Assembly: GCF_007859195.1 (NCBI RefSeq)
Contig: NZ_VOHL01000002.1
Coordinates: 124,001 to 188,000, forward strand
Reading direction: 5' to 3'
From: Streptococcus cuniculipharyngis
Lineage (GTDB): Bacteria; Bacillota; Bacilli; Lactobacillales; Streptococcaceae
Length of the DNA: 64,000 bases
Part shown: positions 46,772-57,635 of the stretch, in pieces
Numbering within the stretch: position 1 is the first letter of the stretch
How the letters are laid out: every line of letters starts with the position of its first letter
The notes under the pieces: generated by a model
Told to the model about the DNA's origin: nothing
Database searches by the model: none
What the model saw: the letters and a program-made list of their open reading frames with translations, nothing else
Program-made: the position numbers and the translations under genes

Positions 46772-48082
46772 TTATTTCCGTTTTCTGGCAATGAGATGGA
46801 TTGGTGTTCCCTCAAAGACAAAGGCCTGACGGATTTGGTTTTCTAAGAAACGCAGGTAAGAAAAGTGCATGAGCTCTTCTTCATTAACAAAAATCACAAA
46901 GGTTGGTGGTTTGACCGCAACCTGGGTGGCATAAAAGATTTTCAAGCGTTTGCCCTTATCTGTCGGTGTTGGGTTGATGGCAATAGCATCCATAATCACA
47001 TCATTAAGGACAGCCGATGGGATACGGAGATTCTGATTTTGACTAATGGTTTTGATCATGTCTGGCAACTTGTGCAGGCGTTGCTTGGTCACGGCCGACA
47101 CAAAAATAATTGGGGCATAGGAGATATATTGGAAATTATCACGAATATCCGCCTCCCACTGGCTAACCGTGTGGTTGTCTTTTTCTAAGGTATCCCACTT
47201 ATTAACCACGATGATAATGCCCTTACCAGCCTCATGGGCAAAGCCGGCAATCCGTTTGTCATACTCGCGAATCCCTTCTTCAGCATTGATAACCATCAGC
47301 ACCACATCAGACCGGTCAATGGCCCGCATAGACCGCATGACTGAGTATTTTTCGGTATTTTCATAAACCTTACCAGACTTACGCATACCAGCCGTGTCAA
47401 TCATGACATACTCCTGACCCTCGTTGTCTGTAAAGCTGGTATCAATGGCATCACGGGTAGTTCCTGCAATCGGACTGGCAATGACACGATCCTCACCCAA
47501 AATAGCATTGATCAGACTGGATTTACCGACATTAGGGCGACCAATCAAGCTAAACCTGATGACATCAGGATTTTCCTCTTCCTGTTCCGCTGGCAGGTGG
47601 CTGACAATGGCATCTAGGACATCACCTGTCCCAATCCCATGGACAGATGACACTGGGTAAGGGTCACCCAAGCCCAGCGAATAAAAATCATAAATGTCAT
47701 TACGCATCTCGGGATTGTCCACCTTGTTGACCGCTAGAATGACTGGTTTATTGGTCCGATAAAGGATTTTTGCCACGTATTCATCTGCGTCTGTCACGCC
47801 CTCCTTGGCCGAAACGACAAAAACGATGACATCAGCCTCGGTCATGGCAATATCAGCCTGGTGCTTGATTTGCTCCATAAAGGGAGCGTCCACATCGTCA
47901 ATTCCCCCTGTATCAATGATAGAAAATTGACGGTTGAGCCATTCTGCCGTCGTGTAAATGCGGTCGCGAGTGACCCCTTCCACATCTTCAACAATGGAAA
48001 TGCGTTCACCCGCCACACGATTAAATAAGGTTGATTTGCCAACGTTGGGACGTCCCACGATGGCAACTGTTGGTAAAGCCAT
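46772..48082 (-). CDS. der: GTPase Der (EngA), ribosome biogenesis
   Basis: Tandem GTPase needed for 50S subunit maturation. 436 residues with two G domains: first GRPNVGKS (9-16), DTGGI, NKVD; second [10 protein letters not shown] (about 183), DTAGM, NKWD; then a C-terminal KH-like domain ([21 protein letters not shown]). I start at ATG 48082 ([10 protein letters not shown]), as in the family; the longer open frame upstream lacks similarity. Directly after dnaI. Confidence 0.97.
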   Translation of the reverse strand: MALPTVAIVGRPNVGKSTLFNRVAGERISIVEDVEGVTRDRIYTTAEWLNRQFSIIDTGGIDDVDAPFMEQIKHQADIAMTEADVIVFVVSAKEGVTDADEYVAKILYRTNKPVILAVNKVDNPEMRNDIYDFYSLGLGDPYPVSSVHGIGTGDVLDAIVSHLPAEQEEENPDVIRFSLIGRPNVGKSSLINAILGEDRVIASPIAGTTRDAIDTSFTDNEGQEYVMIDTAGMRKSGKVYENTEKYSVMRSMRAIDRSDVVLMVINAEEGIREYDKRIAGFAHEAGKGIIIVVNKWDTLEKDNHTVSQWEADIRDNFQYISYAPIIFVSAVTKQRLHKLPDMIKTISQNQNLRIPSAVLNDVIMDAIAINPTPTDKGKRLKIFYATQVAVKPPTFVIFVNEEELMHFSYLRFLENQIRQAFVFEGTPIHLIARKRK

Positions 48083-48118
48083 AATTCTTTCTCTGCTTTC
48101 TATTTGTCTTGATTTCAA

Positions 48119-49021
48119 TTAACGACGATTTTCGCCGACTAGATGGATTTCGCGGGCCAAATAGCGAATCCGTTCCATGACCCGCTTGGCTGGCCAAGCC
48201 TCATCATTATCTTTGACCTGGGCCATTTTCTTTTCCAAATCTGCCAAACTATAATTAGAGGTGAAAAAGGTCGGCAATTCTTCCTGCATCCGATACTGCA
48301 AAATGACCTGCAAAACCTCATCGCGCAACCATGAACTGGTTTGCTCTGCTCCAATATCATCCAAAACAAGAACTGGAGCTAGCTTCAGGCGGTCAATTTC
48401 TTCCTTGACCTCTCCCGTTTTAATGGCTTGTTTAATGTCAATGGCAAAGCTGGGAAAATGAACCAAGGTGGTTGACACTTCCTTTTTTTTCGACAATTCA
48501 TGGGCAAAAGCCGCCATCATAAAGGACTTGCCTAACCCCATATCACCATAAAGGTAAATCCCCTTAGACTGGCCCTGAGGATAATGATTGACAAAATCAA
48601 CCAAGGCATCAAAAACAGGTATCCGTTTAAGGTCGTCCAAGGCAATATCCTCAATAGTGACCTGACGATAACTCTTGGGCAGATTTAGCAACCGAATCCG
48701 TGACAGAACATCACGTTCCTGTTGCCGATATTTGAGCTCTGCCGTCTCCAAATAAGACACATCCGCATAGCCCTCATTCATGGCCAAGATGGGCTGATAG
48801 CCCTTGGCTAAATAGGTCTGGTCTTGGGTCAAGAATTTTTCTCGTTCAATCAGATACTGGTTAAACTTAGGTAAGCTCCGCTTAATCGCTAGCTGGTCCA
48901 AGCCTTCCTTGGCAATAAAGGTCGCCACATCACTATCCGCTAAGATTTTCTGAATAATCTCTTCTGTTGACAAGTGACTGGTCAGTCGCCCCTGACCCAA
49001 GGTCTGTCCTACTCTTTCCAT
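48119..49021 (-). CDS. dnaI: Primosomal protein DnaI (helicase loader)
   Basis: 300 residues. N-terminal domain that binds the DnaC helicase, then an AAA+ domain: Walker A GDMGLGKSFMM (about 169), Walker B VLVLDDIGAEQ, sensor FFTSN and Arg finger VMERIRYLA. Its ATG abuts the dnaB stop (no gap). Order nrdR-dnaB-dnaI-der is typical for streptococci. Confidence 0.96.
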   Translation of the reverse strand: MERVGQTLGQGRLTSHLSTEEIIQKILADSDVATFIAKEGLDQLAIKRSLPKFNQYLIEREKFLTQDQTYLAKGYQPILAMNEGYADVSYLETAELKYRQQERDVLSRIRLLNLPKSYRQVTIEDIALDDLKRIPVFDALVDFVNHYPQGQSKGIYLYGDMGLGKSFMMAAFAHELSKKKEVSTTLVHFPSFAIDIKQAIKTGEVKEEIDRLKLAPVLVLDDIGAEQTSSWLRDEVLQVILQYRMQEELPTFFTSNYSLADLEKKMAQVKDNDEAWPAKRVMERIRYLAREIHLVGENRR

Positions 49022-50179
49022 CTAGTCCTCCCCTCTCAATTCTGCCAGACGCTTCCGTTTATAAGCTTCCAACTCTTCCTTTTCCTTTTGGCTAGTTTGA
49101 TTTTTATAATCTGGATTGCTCCAATCAGGTATGCTTTTTTCTCGAGCAGCTGACTTTGGCTTTTTCTGGTTACTTGGATAAGCTGAAAAACGCAAATAAA
49201 TCAACGCATCCTCTGCTCGAGTAATGCCCTTATAGACCAGCTCATTGACAATCTTCTTGACATGATTTTGATTGAGGTTGGCTGATTGGGACCGCTCAAA
49301 ACTATAAATCATGACCACATTAATAACCTCATCTAACAGCTGCTTAGCCGCTAGCTGGTTCAATAAATCACGTTCGCTAGACACGACCTCTGCCTGACGC
49401 TGTTTTTTCAACTTACTTAATAGCATCTCGGGCGTGTTGGACTGAGCTACTTCAAGAATCTTTTTCTCTCCCTTGGCTAAGTTGTTAGAAGATTGTTTCT
49501 GCTCATTTTCTTTCTTGGCCAACATCCGCTTGGGCATAATAAACCGGTTATGGGCAGTCTCCTTGGCTAATTGGTAGGCTGAAAACCAGGTTAAATGAAA
49601 CCGCTCTGACAAATTGTAGATGGCTAAGACATCCTCCTGCTCATTGGCAAATTGAAGCCCATCCTTTTGCATTTGCTCTTTGAAATGCTTTAAATCAAAA
49701 GCCAGTTTGGATTTAACCGGTCGATACTCAATCTCACCACTATCTGAGAAAACCTCCGAAAACGTTTTAGACAAATCAACCAAATCTTTGGGCGGTTGCG
49801 GAGTTAAGGCCAGTAGGGCAGAATGACCAACCCGCTTTTCCAAGAGCGTGGCTAAAACACCATTAGCAAAGAAATCATCTAGGGGCAGGGGCTGCTTCAA
49901 CCAAAATTTATAGGTTGATCCATCATGATAAAAAACAACCAAATCTAGGGCTGTCAACAAGGCCAAGGCTTCCTGAAACTTCTGCATGCCAACCTGCAAG
50001 TGATTCAAAATCTGGCTAAACTGGTGGGTCCCTTTTCCATTATCGAAAAAGGTCACAAAATAATGGTAGAGCATGAAGGCTTCACTCCCCATCAAAGGTA
50101 AATAAGCCCGCACCAAACTCTGACTATCAATGGTCAAATAATTATTTTTAAGGTAAGAAAAGGTATCACTAGCTTTCAT
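49022..50179 (-). CDS. dnaB: Replication initiation protein DnaB (DnaD-like, primosome)
   Basis: 385 residues of the Firmicute DnaB/DnaD family, not the replicative helicase. N-terminal winged helix ([20 protein letters not shown]), a long helical middle and a C-terminal DnaD-like domain ([35 protein letters not shown]) with a basic tail. It helps load helicase at oriC with DnaI. It overlaps nrdR by 11 bases. Confidence 0.95.
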   Translation of the reverse strand: MKASDTFSYLKNNYLTIDSQSLVRAYLPLMGSEAFMLYHYFVTFFDNGKGTHQFSQILNHLQVGMQKFQEALALLTALDLVVFYHDGSTYKFWLKQPLPLDDFFANGVLATLLEKRVGHSALLALTPQPPKDLVDLSKTFSEVFSDSGEIEYRPVKSKLAFDLKHFKEQMQKDGLQFANEQEDVLAIYNLSERFHLTWFSAYQLAKETAHNRFIMPKRMLAKKENEQKQSSNNLAKGEKKILEVAQSNTPEMLLSKLKKQRQAEVVSSERDLLNQLAAKQLLDEVINVVMIYSFERSQSANLNQNHVKKIVNELVYKGITRAEDALIYLRFSAYPSNQKKPKSAAREKSIPDWSNPDYKNQTSQKEKEELEAYKRKRLAELRGED

Positions 50180-50657
50180 GATTTACCTGACTTCTTTTTC
50201 CACGCACTCGGCTAGTAATCTGACGAAGCAGGGCTTCAATTTCATCAACATCCTTAAAACTCCGATAGACACTGGCAAAACGCACATAAGTAATTTCATC
50301 TAGCTCCGCCAATTCATCCATGACCAAATTACCAATCACCTCACTGGCCACCTCACTGTCATAATCTGTCCGAATCTTCCGCTCAATCCGATTGATGGCT
50401 TTCTCGATGTCGCTGCTTGACACTGGCCGTTTTTGGGCACTCTGGATAATGCCATTCAAAATCTTGTCGCGAGAAAATTGCTCCCTAGTGCCATCCTTTT
50501 TGATGACCAAGAGTGGCAACTCTTCCACACGTTCAAAGGTGGTAAAGCGGGCCTGACAATCATCGCAGACACGACGGCGACGAATGGTATGACCGTCTTC
50601 AGCCTGACGACTATCAACAACACTGGACTTATTTCCTTGACATTTGGGACAACGCAT
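50169..50657 (-). CDS. nrdR: Transcriptional repressor NrdR
   Basis: Repressor of ribonucleotide reductase operons. 162 residues: zinc ribbon with Cys3, Cys6, Cys31, Cys34, then an ATP-cone ([24 protein letters not shown]) and NEL-like end [29 protein letters not shown]. First gene of the nrdR-dnaB-dnaI-der operon. I searched only lightly for NrdR boxes and did not find a paired site nearby. Confidence 0.97.
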   Translation of the reverse strand: MRCPKCQGNKSSVVDSRQAEDGHTIRRRRVCDDCQARFTTFERVEELPLLVIKKDGTREQFSRDKILNGIIQSAQKRPVSSSDIEKAINRIERKIRTDYDSEVASEVIGNLVMDELAELDEITYVRFASVYRSFKDVDEIEALLRQITSRVRGKRSQVNHES

Positions 50658-50710
50658 TTTCTCACTCCAATCGCTCTTTGATTTTCTCTCTATTCTACCA
50701 TATTTTTACC

Positions 50711-50738
50711 AATTATAAAAGGAAGGGCAGAGCCTTCC
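50711..50738 (-). terminator. Terminator of lemA-htpX-yceD
   Basis: Minus strand: GGAAGG/CCTTCC arms with loop CTCTGC (50721-50738), then TTTTATAATT. Confidence 0.7.
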
Positions 50739-50745
50739 AAAAATT

Positions 50746-51279
50746 CTACTCGTCAAAGAGCCCGTCTAGGGCAGCAAAAGGATTATTCGCCTCTTTTTCC
50801 TGCTCTTTCAGGTTTTGATACTGGTCCTCGGTCAAGACCGCCCAATCACTGCCAGACGGCAAATCACTGGCCTGACTTTCTTCTGCTGTCAGCACCTTGA
50901 GGGGAATGTTTAAGAGGATATTGTCAATGACGCTTTCCGTTAAATCAAGACTATCCCCTTCCACAATCAAGACCAGATTTTCCTCAACCAAGTCCTGTTT
51001 GGTCATAGCCTGACTGCCCTCAATGAAAACCTCATCAACGGTCAACTGTTCAGCCAAGTCAACCGGCTCCAACGAACGGCTAGACGGCAGGGTAATGACA
51101 TAGGACAAGTCATAGACCAGATGATACAAGCCATCCTCATAAGACACCTGCCCCTTGACCAAAAGGTCACGCACCGCCAGAACATCGGGCTGACGCTCCT
51201 GCAAACTGGCTGTCACGTCCAAGCTCTTTTCAAAACTCAAACCATCTGGATTTTTTTTCACTTCACTCAGGTAAAACAT
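50746..51279 (-). CDS. yceD: YceD family protein (DUF177, 23S rRNA accumulation)
   Basis: 177 residues: LVKGQVSYEDGLYHLVYDLSYVITLPSSRSLEPVDLAEQLTVDEVF carries the family core (here the zinc cysteines of some members are absent), and DWAVLTEDQYQNLKEQEKEANNPFAALDGLFDE is the typical end (PFA-L--LF). The family is tied to 23S rRNA processing. It often precedes rpmF, which is not next to it here. It follows htpX and ends in a terminator. Confidence 0.9.
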   Translation of the reverse strand: MFYLSEVKKNPDGLSFEKSLDVTASLQERQPDVLAVRDLLVKGQVSYEDGLYHLVYDLSYVITLPSSRSLEPVDLAEQLTVDEVFIEGSQAMTKQDLVEENLVLIVEGDSLDLTESVIDNILLNIPLKVLTAEESQASDLPSGSDWAVLTEDQYQNLKEQEKEANNPFAALDGLFDE

Positions 51280-51297
51280 CTTTTCTCCTCAATCTCG

Positions 51298-52188
51298 TCA
51301 AATCTTTCTTAGCCGCTCAATCCGCTCGGCAATTGGCGGGTGGGTTTGAAAAAGTTCCTGGAAGCCCTTGGATTTTCTTGGGTCACTGATATAAAGGGCC
51401 GCACTAGCACTATCCACCTGATGGTCCATAGGTCTGGACTGGTCCAATTTTTGCAGGGCATTAATCATGCCTTGAGGATTTCTGGTCAATTCAACCGCAC
51501 TGGCATCTGCCAAATACTCCCGCTGACGAGAAATAGCCAGCTGAACCAAGGTCGCTGCCATAGGAGCCAGGATGAGAGAAAGAATAGAAAAGACCAAAAT
51601 CAAGATTGACGCACCGTCATTATCACGGTCACTGCGCCTGCGACCACCACCATACCACATCATCCGACCACTCATGCTGGCAATCAAGCTAATGGCACTG
51701 GTCAGGGCAACAGCAATAGTTGAAATCCGAATGTCGTAGTTGCGGATATGACTGACCTCATGTCCCATCACCCCTTCCAGTTCCTCACGATTCATAACGG
51801 CCAAAAGTCCTGTGGTCGCTGCCACGGCAGCATTTTCAGGTTTAGAACCTGTGGCAAAGGCATTGAGAGCCCTGTCCTCCACGATAAAGACACGCGGCAT
51901 AGGAATTTGAGCCACCATGGCCATATCCTCCACAATCCGATAGAGTTCTGGTGCTTCTTTTTCCGTCACCTCGCGGGCATTATTCATGGACATGACCACA
52001 TTAGTGGATTGAAAAATCATACTAATAGCATAAATACTACCAATGATGAGGGCAATAACCATACCACCAGCCAAACTCCCCCACATCAGGTAGCCAACTG
52101 CTCCACCCAAAGCCGCTAAAAGGGCAAAAAAGGCAATCAGCAAGACAATGGTTCGCCGCTTATTACTGGCAATTTGTTGATAAAGCAT
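51298..52188 (-). CDS. htpX: Membrane metalloprotease HtpX
   Basis: 296 residues of M48 peptidase: two N-terminal helices ([36 protein letters not shown]), [31 protein letters not shown], zinc motif HEVSH with downstream Glu in [13 protein letters not shown], and two further helices. Quality control of membrane proteins under stress. Paired with lemA, 60 bases upstream, as in many Firmicutes. Confidence 0.97.
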   Translation of the reverse strand: MLYQQIASNKRRTIVLLIAFFALLAALGGAVGYLMWGSLAGGMVIALIIGSIYAISMIFQSTNVVMSMNNAREVTEKEAPELYRIVEDMAMVAQIPMPRVFIVEDRALNAFATGSKPENAAVAATTGLLAVMNREELEGVMGHEVSHIRNYDIRISTIAVALTSAISLIASMSGRMMWYGGGRRRSDRDNDGASILILVFSILSLILAPMAATLVQLAISRQREYLADASAVELTRNPQGMINALQKLDQSRPMDHQVDSASAALYISDPRKSKGFQELFQTHPPIAERIERLRKI

Positions 52189-52248
52189 TGTATTTTCTCC
52201 TTAAAAACAAGAACAGGCCAACCGTGGTCAACCTCTTCTCTCCCTTGT

Positions 52249-52797
52249 TTAGAAATTAAATTCCACCTTGGGAACAGCCTTTTCTTCCTCAGGAGTTTGT
52301 AGAAACTCACTGGCCTTAAAGCCAAACATGCCTGCAACTAGATTGCTTGGGAAGGTCTGAAGTTTAGTATTGTAGTTGGCTGTCGTCGTGTTATAAAGCT
52401 GGCGAGAATAAGAAATCTTATTTTCCGTATTGGTCAACTCATCCTGCAACTTGACAAAACTAGCATTAGCCTTGAGGTCAGGGTAATTTTCCGCTACGGC
52501 AAAGAGACCTGAGACCTGCTTGGCCAAGGCATCACTAGCCTGCATGGTTTCATTTGGCGTTGTGGCACTGAGTACCTGTGTCCGCAACTGGGTAATTTTT
52601 TCAAAGGTTTTTTCTTCATAGGCCGCATAACCCTTGACCGTTTCAATCAGATTGGGAATCAAATCATTACGGCGCTTGAGCTGGACATCAATCTGACTCC
52701 AAGCCTCCTGCGTCTGCATACGGCTCTTCACCAAACCATTGTAACTAACAATGGCAAAGAGAGCCAAAATAACAATAATGGCAATAAGTATCAACAT
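52249..52797 (-). CDS. lemA: LemA family protein
   Basis: 182 residues: an N-terminal helix ([19 protein letters not shown]) followed by the LemA helical bundle with [37 protein letters not shown], the signature repeat. Function unknown; usually coupled to htpX. I start at ATG 52797 with AAAGGA 8-9 bases upstream; ATG 52806 is only one base from it. Confidence 0.92.
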   Translation of the reverse strand: MLILIAIIVILALFAIVSYNGLVKSRMQTQEAWSQIDVQLKRRNDLIPNLIETVKGYAAYEEKTFEKITQLRTQVLSATTPNETMQASDALAKQVSGLFAVAENYPDLKANASFVKLQDELTNTENKISYSRQLYNTTTANYNTKLQTFPSNLVAGMFGFKASEFLQTPEEEKAVPKVEFNF

Positions 52798-52822
52798 AGC
52801 AATCATCCTTTCTTTAGCTTAC

Positions 52823-52831
52823 ATTATAGCA
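52823..52831 (-). promoter_or_regulatory. Extended -10 promoter of lemA-htpX-yceD
   Basis: TGCTATAAT on the minus strand, 25 bases before the lemA start. Confidence 0.6.
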
Positions 52832-52887
52832 GAAAGCCCCCCGATATACCAGTGAAAGCCTGACATCTTTTTTTCTCTGCCCCTTTA

Positions 52888-52918
52888 TGGTAAAATGAAA
52901 AGAGAAGCCCAAAAGGAG
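52888..52918 (+). promoter_or_regulatory. Extended -10 promoter and RBS of rsmG
   Basis: TGGTAAAAT (52888-52896) and AAGGAG (52913-52918), 5 bases before the rsmG ATG; it diverges from the lemA promoter. Confidence 0.6.
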
Positions 52919-52923
52919 AGACT

Positions 52924-53637
52924 ATGACACCAGAAGAATTTTACCAAGCCTTGACCCAGCACGGCATCCAACTTAGCGACCAGCAAAAAGACCAATTCCA
53001 AACTTATTTTGAACGCCTCATCGAGTGGAATGACAAAATTAACCTGACCGCCATTACCGAAAAAAATGAGGTCTACCTCAAACATTTCTACGACTCTATC
53101 GCCCCGATTCTGCAAGGAAAAATTGCCAATCAGCCCCTCAAACTACTAGATATTGGAGCTGGGGCTGGTTTTCCTAGCCTACCCATGAAAATCATTTTTC
53201 CCCAGCTAAACGTCACCATTATTGACTCGCTCAACAAACGGATCAACTTTCTCAACCTCTTGGCTGAAGATTTGAGCTTGACAGGTGTTCATTTTTACCA
53301 TGGCCGAGCAGAAGATTTTGGCCAAGATAAGACCTTTCGTGGCCAGTTTGACCTAGTCACCGCCAGAGCTGTCGCCCGCCTACAGGTCTTAGCAGAATTA
53401 ACTATTCCCTTTCTCAAAATCGGCGGACAGCTCATGGCCCTCAAGGCCAGTTCAGCCGAAGAAGAGCTGCTTGAGGCTAAAAATGCCCTCAATCTCCTCT
53501 TTGCCCAGGTCAGCGATAGTCTTGACTACCAACTACCTAATGGCGACCCCCGCAACCTAACCACAGTCATCAAGAAAAAAGAAACCCCCAACAAGTACCC
53601 AAGAAAGGCTGGCCTACCCAACAAGAAACCCCTATAA
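52924..53637 (+). CDS. rsmG: 16S rRNA (guanine-527-N7) methyltransferase
   Basis: 237 residues: [18 protein letters not shown] (N-terminal), [18 protein letters not shown] (SAM motif I), [10 protein letters not shown] and [18 protein letters not shown]. Methylates G527; loss gives low-level streptomycin resistance. Divergent from lemA, as usual. The last residues are basic. Confidence 0.97.
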   Translation: MTPEEFYQALTQHGIQLSDQQKDQFQTYFERLIEWNDKINLTAITEKNEVYLKHFYDSIAPILQGKIANQPLKLLDIGAGAGFPSLPMKIIFPQLNVTIIDSLNKRINFLNLLAEDLSLTGVHFYHGRAEDFGQDKTFRGQFDLVTARAVARLQVLAELTIPFLKIGGQLMALKASSAEEELLEAKNALNLLFAQVSDSLDYQLPNGDPRNLTTVIKKKETPNKYPRKAGLPNKKPL

Positions 53638-53667
53638 AAAGAACTGACACATTGGTCAGTTCTTTTT
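53636..53667. terminator. Bidirectional terminator between rsmG and sortase
   Basis: 13-base arms AAAAAGAACTGAC/GTCAGTTCTTTTT, 6-base loop, T-tracts on both strands. Confidence 0.9.
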
Positions 53668-53678
53668 CTTAAGCTTTC

Positions 53679-54527
53679 CTAACGTGTCGGCTCATAAGCC
53701 AGTTTATCGGCATGTTTCGCCAAAAATTGGGGTAATTCATTGTCTGGAATTTGACGCAAATAAAGATTGGCCCTGAGGCTGCCATCTTCTTCACGACAGG
53801 TTGAAAGGACCAGATACTTATCACTGGGGTCAATCTTGGCATCAGCCTTTTTGACCTTGGCCTCCCCAGCAACCCTTTCCAGTTGCTGTCGAAAATCTTC
53901 CGTGGTTTCAAAGGAAGTCCGATACAAGTCGGTCGTTTCAGGCACGATGATAAAATAGGTCGCCTCATAATAGTAGTTACGACCCGCCGTCTCAATGACT
54001 AGATAGGGGTTGCTATCAAAATAAGCCTGGCTATCATAGAAATTAAGATCATTGAACATGCGACTATCTGGGACCAAACTGCCCCGTGCATGGCCAAAGA
54101 GCCAGGTTAGGCTATCACTAAAGTCTTGCTTATTAGTCGTGTCCATAAAGACCGCCCCCATATAAGGCTCATAAGCCCCTTCAAAGGTCTTGTCAAGGTA
54201 GGTACTGTTATCTCCCGTCTGCACGACTGGTTCATCAATCTTGGTCCCTGGGGCATAGACATAAGCAATGACCTCTGGATTGATGGCTGATAGTTTGGCA
54301 AATCGCTCAGCTAAGTAAGCTTTTTCCGCAGCTGTTGGCTCATAAGACTGCTGACTGCTTTCCTCTGAACTGACAGAGCTGACTAAGGTAGAGCTGCTTG
54401 GATTAGTTGGAACTGCTTTTTGACTAGGATTGACAAAAAAGAAACCACAAATCAAGACCAGACCTAGCAAACCTGCTAAGAGATAGGAAAGATAGGGAAC
54501 CTTTTTTCTCCCTTGACGATAGGACAT
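53679..54527 (-). CDS. srtB: Class B sortase
   Basis: 282-residue membrane-anchored cysteine transpeptidase. Short cytoplasmic tail, a helix (PYLSYLLAGLLGLVLICGFFF), a Ser-rich stalk and the SrtB domain. The catalytic triad is His146 (LFGHARGS), Cys244 (LSTCREEDG) and Arg252, eight residues after the Cys as in class B. I start at ATG 54527, six bases after GGAG; the longer frame's ATG at 54545 precedes the ribosome-binding site. It lies 39 bases after the ECF T gene on the same strand and ends in a terminator; no LPXTG- or NPQTN-type substrate gene is in the window. The target is unknown. Confidence 0.88.
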   Translation of the reverse strand: MSYRQGRKKVPYLSYLLAGLLGLVLICGFFFVNPSQKAVPTNPSSSTLVSSVSSEESSQQSYEPTAAEKAYLAERFAKLSAINPEVIAYVYAPGTKIDEPVVQTGDNSTYLDKTFEGAYEPYMGAVFMDTTNKQDFSDSLTWLFGHARGSLVPDSRMFNDLNFYDSQAYFDSNPYLVIETAGRNYYYEATYFIIVPETTDLYRTSFETTEDFRQQLERVAGEAKVKKADAKIDPSDKYLVLSTCREEDGSLRANLYLRQIPDNELPQFLAKHADKLAYEPTR

Positions 54528-54566
54528 AATCATCTCCTTTTTCATAAGATAGTAACCCCTGACCGA

Positions 54567-55400
54567 CTAGGCCCAAGGGTTATAAAAACGGCCTTGGTTG
54601 AGGACAATCAAACCAAAACTGATGACTAAGAGCAAAACAGCCAAGCCAATCACTAGAAAATCTAAAGGAGCTAGGGCCTGACCACGGTACCAAGTCCGCC
54701 TAGTTCCCTTACCAAAACGCCGCAGCTCCATGGCTGTTGCTACGGTATCAATCCGTTCCAGCGAGCTAAAAATCAAGGGAGCTAGGATTTGCAGATTGCC
54801 CTTAATCCGTTGGATTAGACTAGCCTTTTTGGACAAGTCCAAGCCGCGTGCATTTTGTGATAATTTTATCATGTAAAATTCTTCCTGCAAGTCAGGAATG
54901 TACCGCATGGTCAAGCTAACCGCATAAGCAATCCGATAAGGCAGACCAATTTGATTAAGACTGGCCGCAAATTGACTGGGCTGAGTGGTCATCAAAAAGA
55001 TTAGGGCCAAAGGAACCGTGCAAAAATACTTGAGCATGAGATTAAACAGATAAAACAACTCCTGCCAAGTGAGCTGATAAGAACCAATCCCCTTCCAAAG
55101 GAAAGTAGATTGCCCATAGATTTCCCCGCCATAATTGGGGGCAAAAAGATAAACCATTAGCAAATTAAGGGCAGAAAAAATCAAAACCAGATAAAGTACC
55201 AAAGAAATCTCCCGCCATTTGACACCAGATAGCTGAAAAAGGACCAGAGAACCCAGAGCAATCACCGCAATCAAGCGAGTATCATAGCTGACCATAGCAG
55301 CAATAGAAACCAGAACAAAGAAAATCAATTTGCTGGCTCCTGACAGCTGATGCAAAAAACTATTGCCTGCTTGGTAGCCCAAAAGTTTATTTCCAACCAT
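54567..55400 (-). CDS. ecfT: ECF transporter T component
   Basis: 277 residues, about six membrane helices, with the two coupling-helix motifs: [13 protein letters not shown] (A-R-G) and [19 protein letters not shown] (A-x-x-x-R-x-F-G). It links the ATPase to the S component. It overlaps the ATPase gene by 14 bases. Third gene of the SAM-hydrolase operon. Confidence 0.92.
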   Translation of the reverse strand: MVGNKLLGYQAGNSFLHQLSGASKLIFFVLVSIAAMVSYDTRLIAVIALGSLVLFQLSGVKWREISLVLYLVLIFSALNLLMVYLFAPNYGGEIYGQSTFLWKGIGSYQLTWQELFYLFNLMLKYFCTVPLALIFLMTTQPSQFAASLNQIGLPYRIAYAVSLTMRYIPDLQEEFYMIKLSQNARGLDLSKKASLIQRIKGNLQILAPLIFSSLERIDTVATAMELRRFGKGTRRTWYRGQALAPLDFLVIGLAVLLLVISFGLIVLNQGRFYNPWA

Positions 55401-57072
55401 CTTGTCCCCTTCTCTGACTCATGTAATACTGGGTCAAATCTCTTGGCTCAACCCCTAGCTTGCCTGCCAAATCAAATAGGCTGGTTTGTTTGAGGTTGGC
55501 AGCCTCAACCACTGCCAAATCATTCAACATATCAAAAGGATGCCCCTCTGCAATAACCTTACCATCCGCCAAAACAAGCGTGCGGTCGCTATATTCCAAC
55601 ATCAACTGCATGTCATGAGTAATCATGACAATGGTGTGACCAGCTTGATTGAGTTGGTCTAAAAAGGCCATCATTTCCCGATAATGTTGCCAGTCCTGAC
55701 CGGCCGTTGGCTCATCCAAAAGAATAATTTCTGGATTTAAGACCAAGATTGAGGCAATAGTGACCCGCTTTTTCTGACCAAAGGAGAGGGCAGAAATCGG
55801 CCACTTACGAAAGGCATAAAGACCACAAACCTTCAAGACCTCTGCCACCCGTCGGCTGACCTCTGCCTCATCAACTTGTCGCAAGCGTAATCCTAGAGCG
55901 ACTTCATCAAAAATCATGGTCTGGCTAATCATCTGATTAGGATTTTGCAAGACATAGCCAATCCGCTCAGCCCGTTCCTTAATGCTATCATCAGAAATAT
56001 CCTGTCCCTGATAGCGTAACTGGCCACTGCTGGGAACAAACTGGCAGAGAGCCTTGGCTAAGGTTGACTTACCCGCCCCATTGCGACCCACAATGGCCAA
56101 ACGTTCACCTTTTTTAATGGCCAAAGACAACCTATCCAAAATCGGCTGCCCAGCCTGATAAGCCACCGTCAAATCCTTAATGGTCAATAAATCATCCTTG
56201 TCAGCCATGGCTTCTACCTTAGGGAAATCTGGTAGAGGCTTAGGTTTGACCTCCATCTGCTCTAGCTGACTCAACCGTTTTTGACCAGACAGATCCACAC
56301 CCAAATCACGCAAACTGGTGATATAGAGGGGCTCACGGATACCATGCTGCGTCAAGAGTGACCCCGCCAACAAGTCATCTGGGCTACCATCAAAAACAAT
56401 CTGCCCCTCATCCATCAAAACCACCCGATCCACTGAACTCGCCAAAACTTCTTCCAGACGATGCTCAATAATAATGGTCGTTAGCCCATGATCACGATGA
56501 ATCTGATCAATAACCGCCAACATGTCCTGACTGGTCTTTGGGTCTAGATTGGCCAAGGGTTCATCAAAAAGCAAAATCGGACTTTCATCCACCAAAACCC
56601 CCGCTAGGCTGACCCGCTGCTTTTGACCACCAGACAAATCTTGAGGGCGATGGTCCAGTAGCTTGGTTAGCTGCAAACGCTGGGCCCAGCTACTGACCTT
56701 CTCAGTCATCTCAGCTTGGTTAAGCTGGTCATTTTCCAAGGCAAAGGCAATATCTTCTGCCACAGATAAACCAATAAACTGGCCATCCATATCCTGAAGG
56801 ACCGTGCTGACCAGTTGTGACTTTTCATAGACAGACAAGTCAAAAACAGGCTTTCCTTGAATCAGAAAATCGCCTGTCATTTGACCCTGATGATGATGGG
56901 GAATCAGACCATTGATGACCTGACCCAGAGTTGATTTGCCAGAACCAGAAGGCCCTGCTAACAAGACCTTCTCCCCTCGCTTAATTTTGAGATTGATGTT
57001 CTTGACGGTCGGTTCAGCCTGAACCTCATATCTAAAACTAAAATTGATAAATTCAATCAAGTCTCTTGTCAC
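55387..57072 (-). CDS. ECF transporter, fused tandem ATPase subunit
   Basis: 561 residues with two ABC domains in one chain. The first has GPSGSGKST (Walker A, about 40), LSGGQKQR and [11 protein letters not shown]. The second has GRNGAGKST (about 320), LSFGQKKR in place of LSGGQ, and [10 protein letters not shown], plus H-loops in both (IEHRL; ITHDM). This is the EcfA-EcfA fusion found with UPF0397-type S components. The second signature differs by Phe in the third position. Gene order S-A-A-T, with the T gene overlapping. Confidence 0.93.
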   Translation of the reverse strand: MTRDLIEFINFSFRYEVQAEPTVKNINLKIKRGEKVLLAGPSGSGKSTLGQVINGLIPHHHQGQMTGDFLIQGKPVFDLSVYEKSQLVSTVLQDMDGQFIGLSVAEDIAFALENDQLNQAEMTEKVSSWAQRLQLTKLLDHRPQDLSGGQKQRVSLAGVLVDESPILLFDEPLANLDPKTSQDMLAVIDQIHRDHGLTTIIIEHRLEEVLASSVDRVVLMDEGQIVFDGSPDDLLAGSLLTQHGIREPLYITSLRDLGVDLSGQKRLSQLEQMEVKPKPLPDFPKVEAMADKDDLLTIKDLTVAYQAGQPILDRLSLAIKKGERLAIVGRNGAGKSTLAKALCQFVPSSGQLRYQGQDISDDSIKERAERIGYVLQNPNQMISQTMIFDEVALGLRLRQVDEAEVSRRVAEVLKVCGLYAFRKWPISALSFGQKKRVTIASILVLNPEIILLDEPTAGQDWQHYREMMAFLDQLNQAGHTIVMITHDMQLMLEYSDRTLVLADGKVIAEGHPFDMLNDLAVVEAANLKQTSLFDLAGKLGVEPRDLTQYYMSQRRGQDGWK

Positions 57073-57080
57073 CTTCTCAC

Positions 57081-57626
57081 TTAATCTTTTGATAGGCTAC
57101 CCGCCTGCGTCCGTGTTTTGACATAAAGGGCCAACAAAAGGCTACCTCCAATCCCAACAGTCAAAGAGTTAACCCCTGCTGACCAAAGTCCCTGAACATA
57201 AACCTTAGCCACTGGCTCTTGATAAAAGAGAATATCCAAGGTCGGAGCAAGCAACCCCCAACCCACGATATTCATCAAGACCTGAGCCACATTAAAGGTA
57301 ATATAGTCTTTGGTGGTCAATTTTCCTGAACCAAGGGGCAAGACCCGACGCAAAAGACCAAAGCCCAGACCTAGCAAGCCACTGACTAAAATCCAGGTCC
57401 ACCAAGGCCCGTATTGGGTCATGTCTTTGATGGTATGACCGATAAAACCAGCAAAGAAACCAACACTTGGTCCATAGATGAGACCAAAAAGAGCTAGGAC
57501 GGCATACTGTAACTGAATACTAGTATTTGGCACAGGGACTGGAATGTTAATGAAGTAACCAACCACAAAAAATAGGGCTGCTCCGATACCTGTTGCGACA
57601 ACTTTTTTAATAGAATGATCTTTCAT
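57081..57626 (-). CDS. ECF transporter S component, UPF0397 family
   Basis: 181 residues, about five membrane helices. The UPF0397 signature is clear: [40 protein letters not shown] near residues 31-70 and an internal YGPWWTWI. It binds the vitamin-like ligand of this ECF transporter, but the ligand of the family is not established (thiamine-precursor and other guesses exist). It is 9 bases from the SAM-hydrolase gene and 8 from the ATPase gene, so one unit. Confidence 0.85.
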   Translation of the reverse strand: MKDHSIKKVVATGIGAALFFVVGYFINIPVPVPNTSIQLQYAVLALFGLIYGPSVGFFAGFIGHTIKDMTQYGPWWTWILVSGLLGLGFGLLRRVLPLGSGKLTTKDYITFNVAQVLMNIVGWGLLAPTLDILFYQEPVAKVYVQGLWSAGVNSLTVGIGGSLLLALYVKTRTQAGSLSKD

Positions 57627-57635
57627 AATCGCCTC

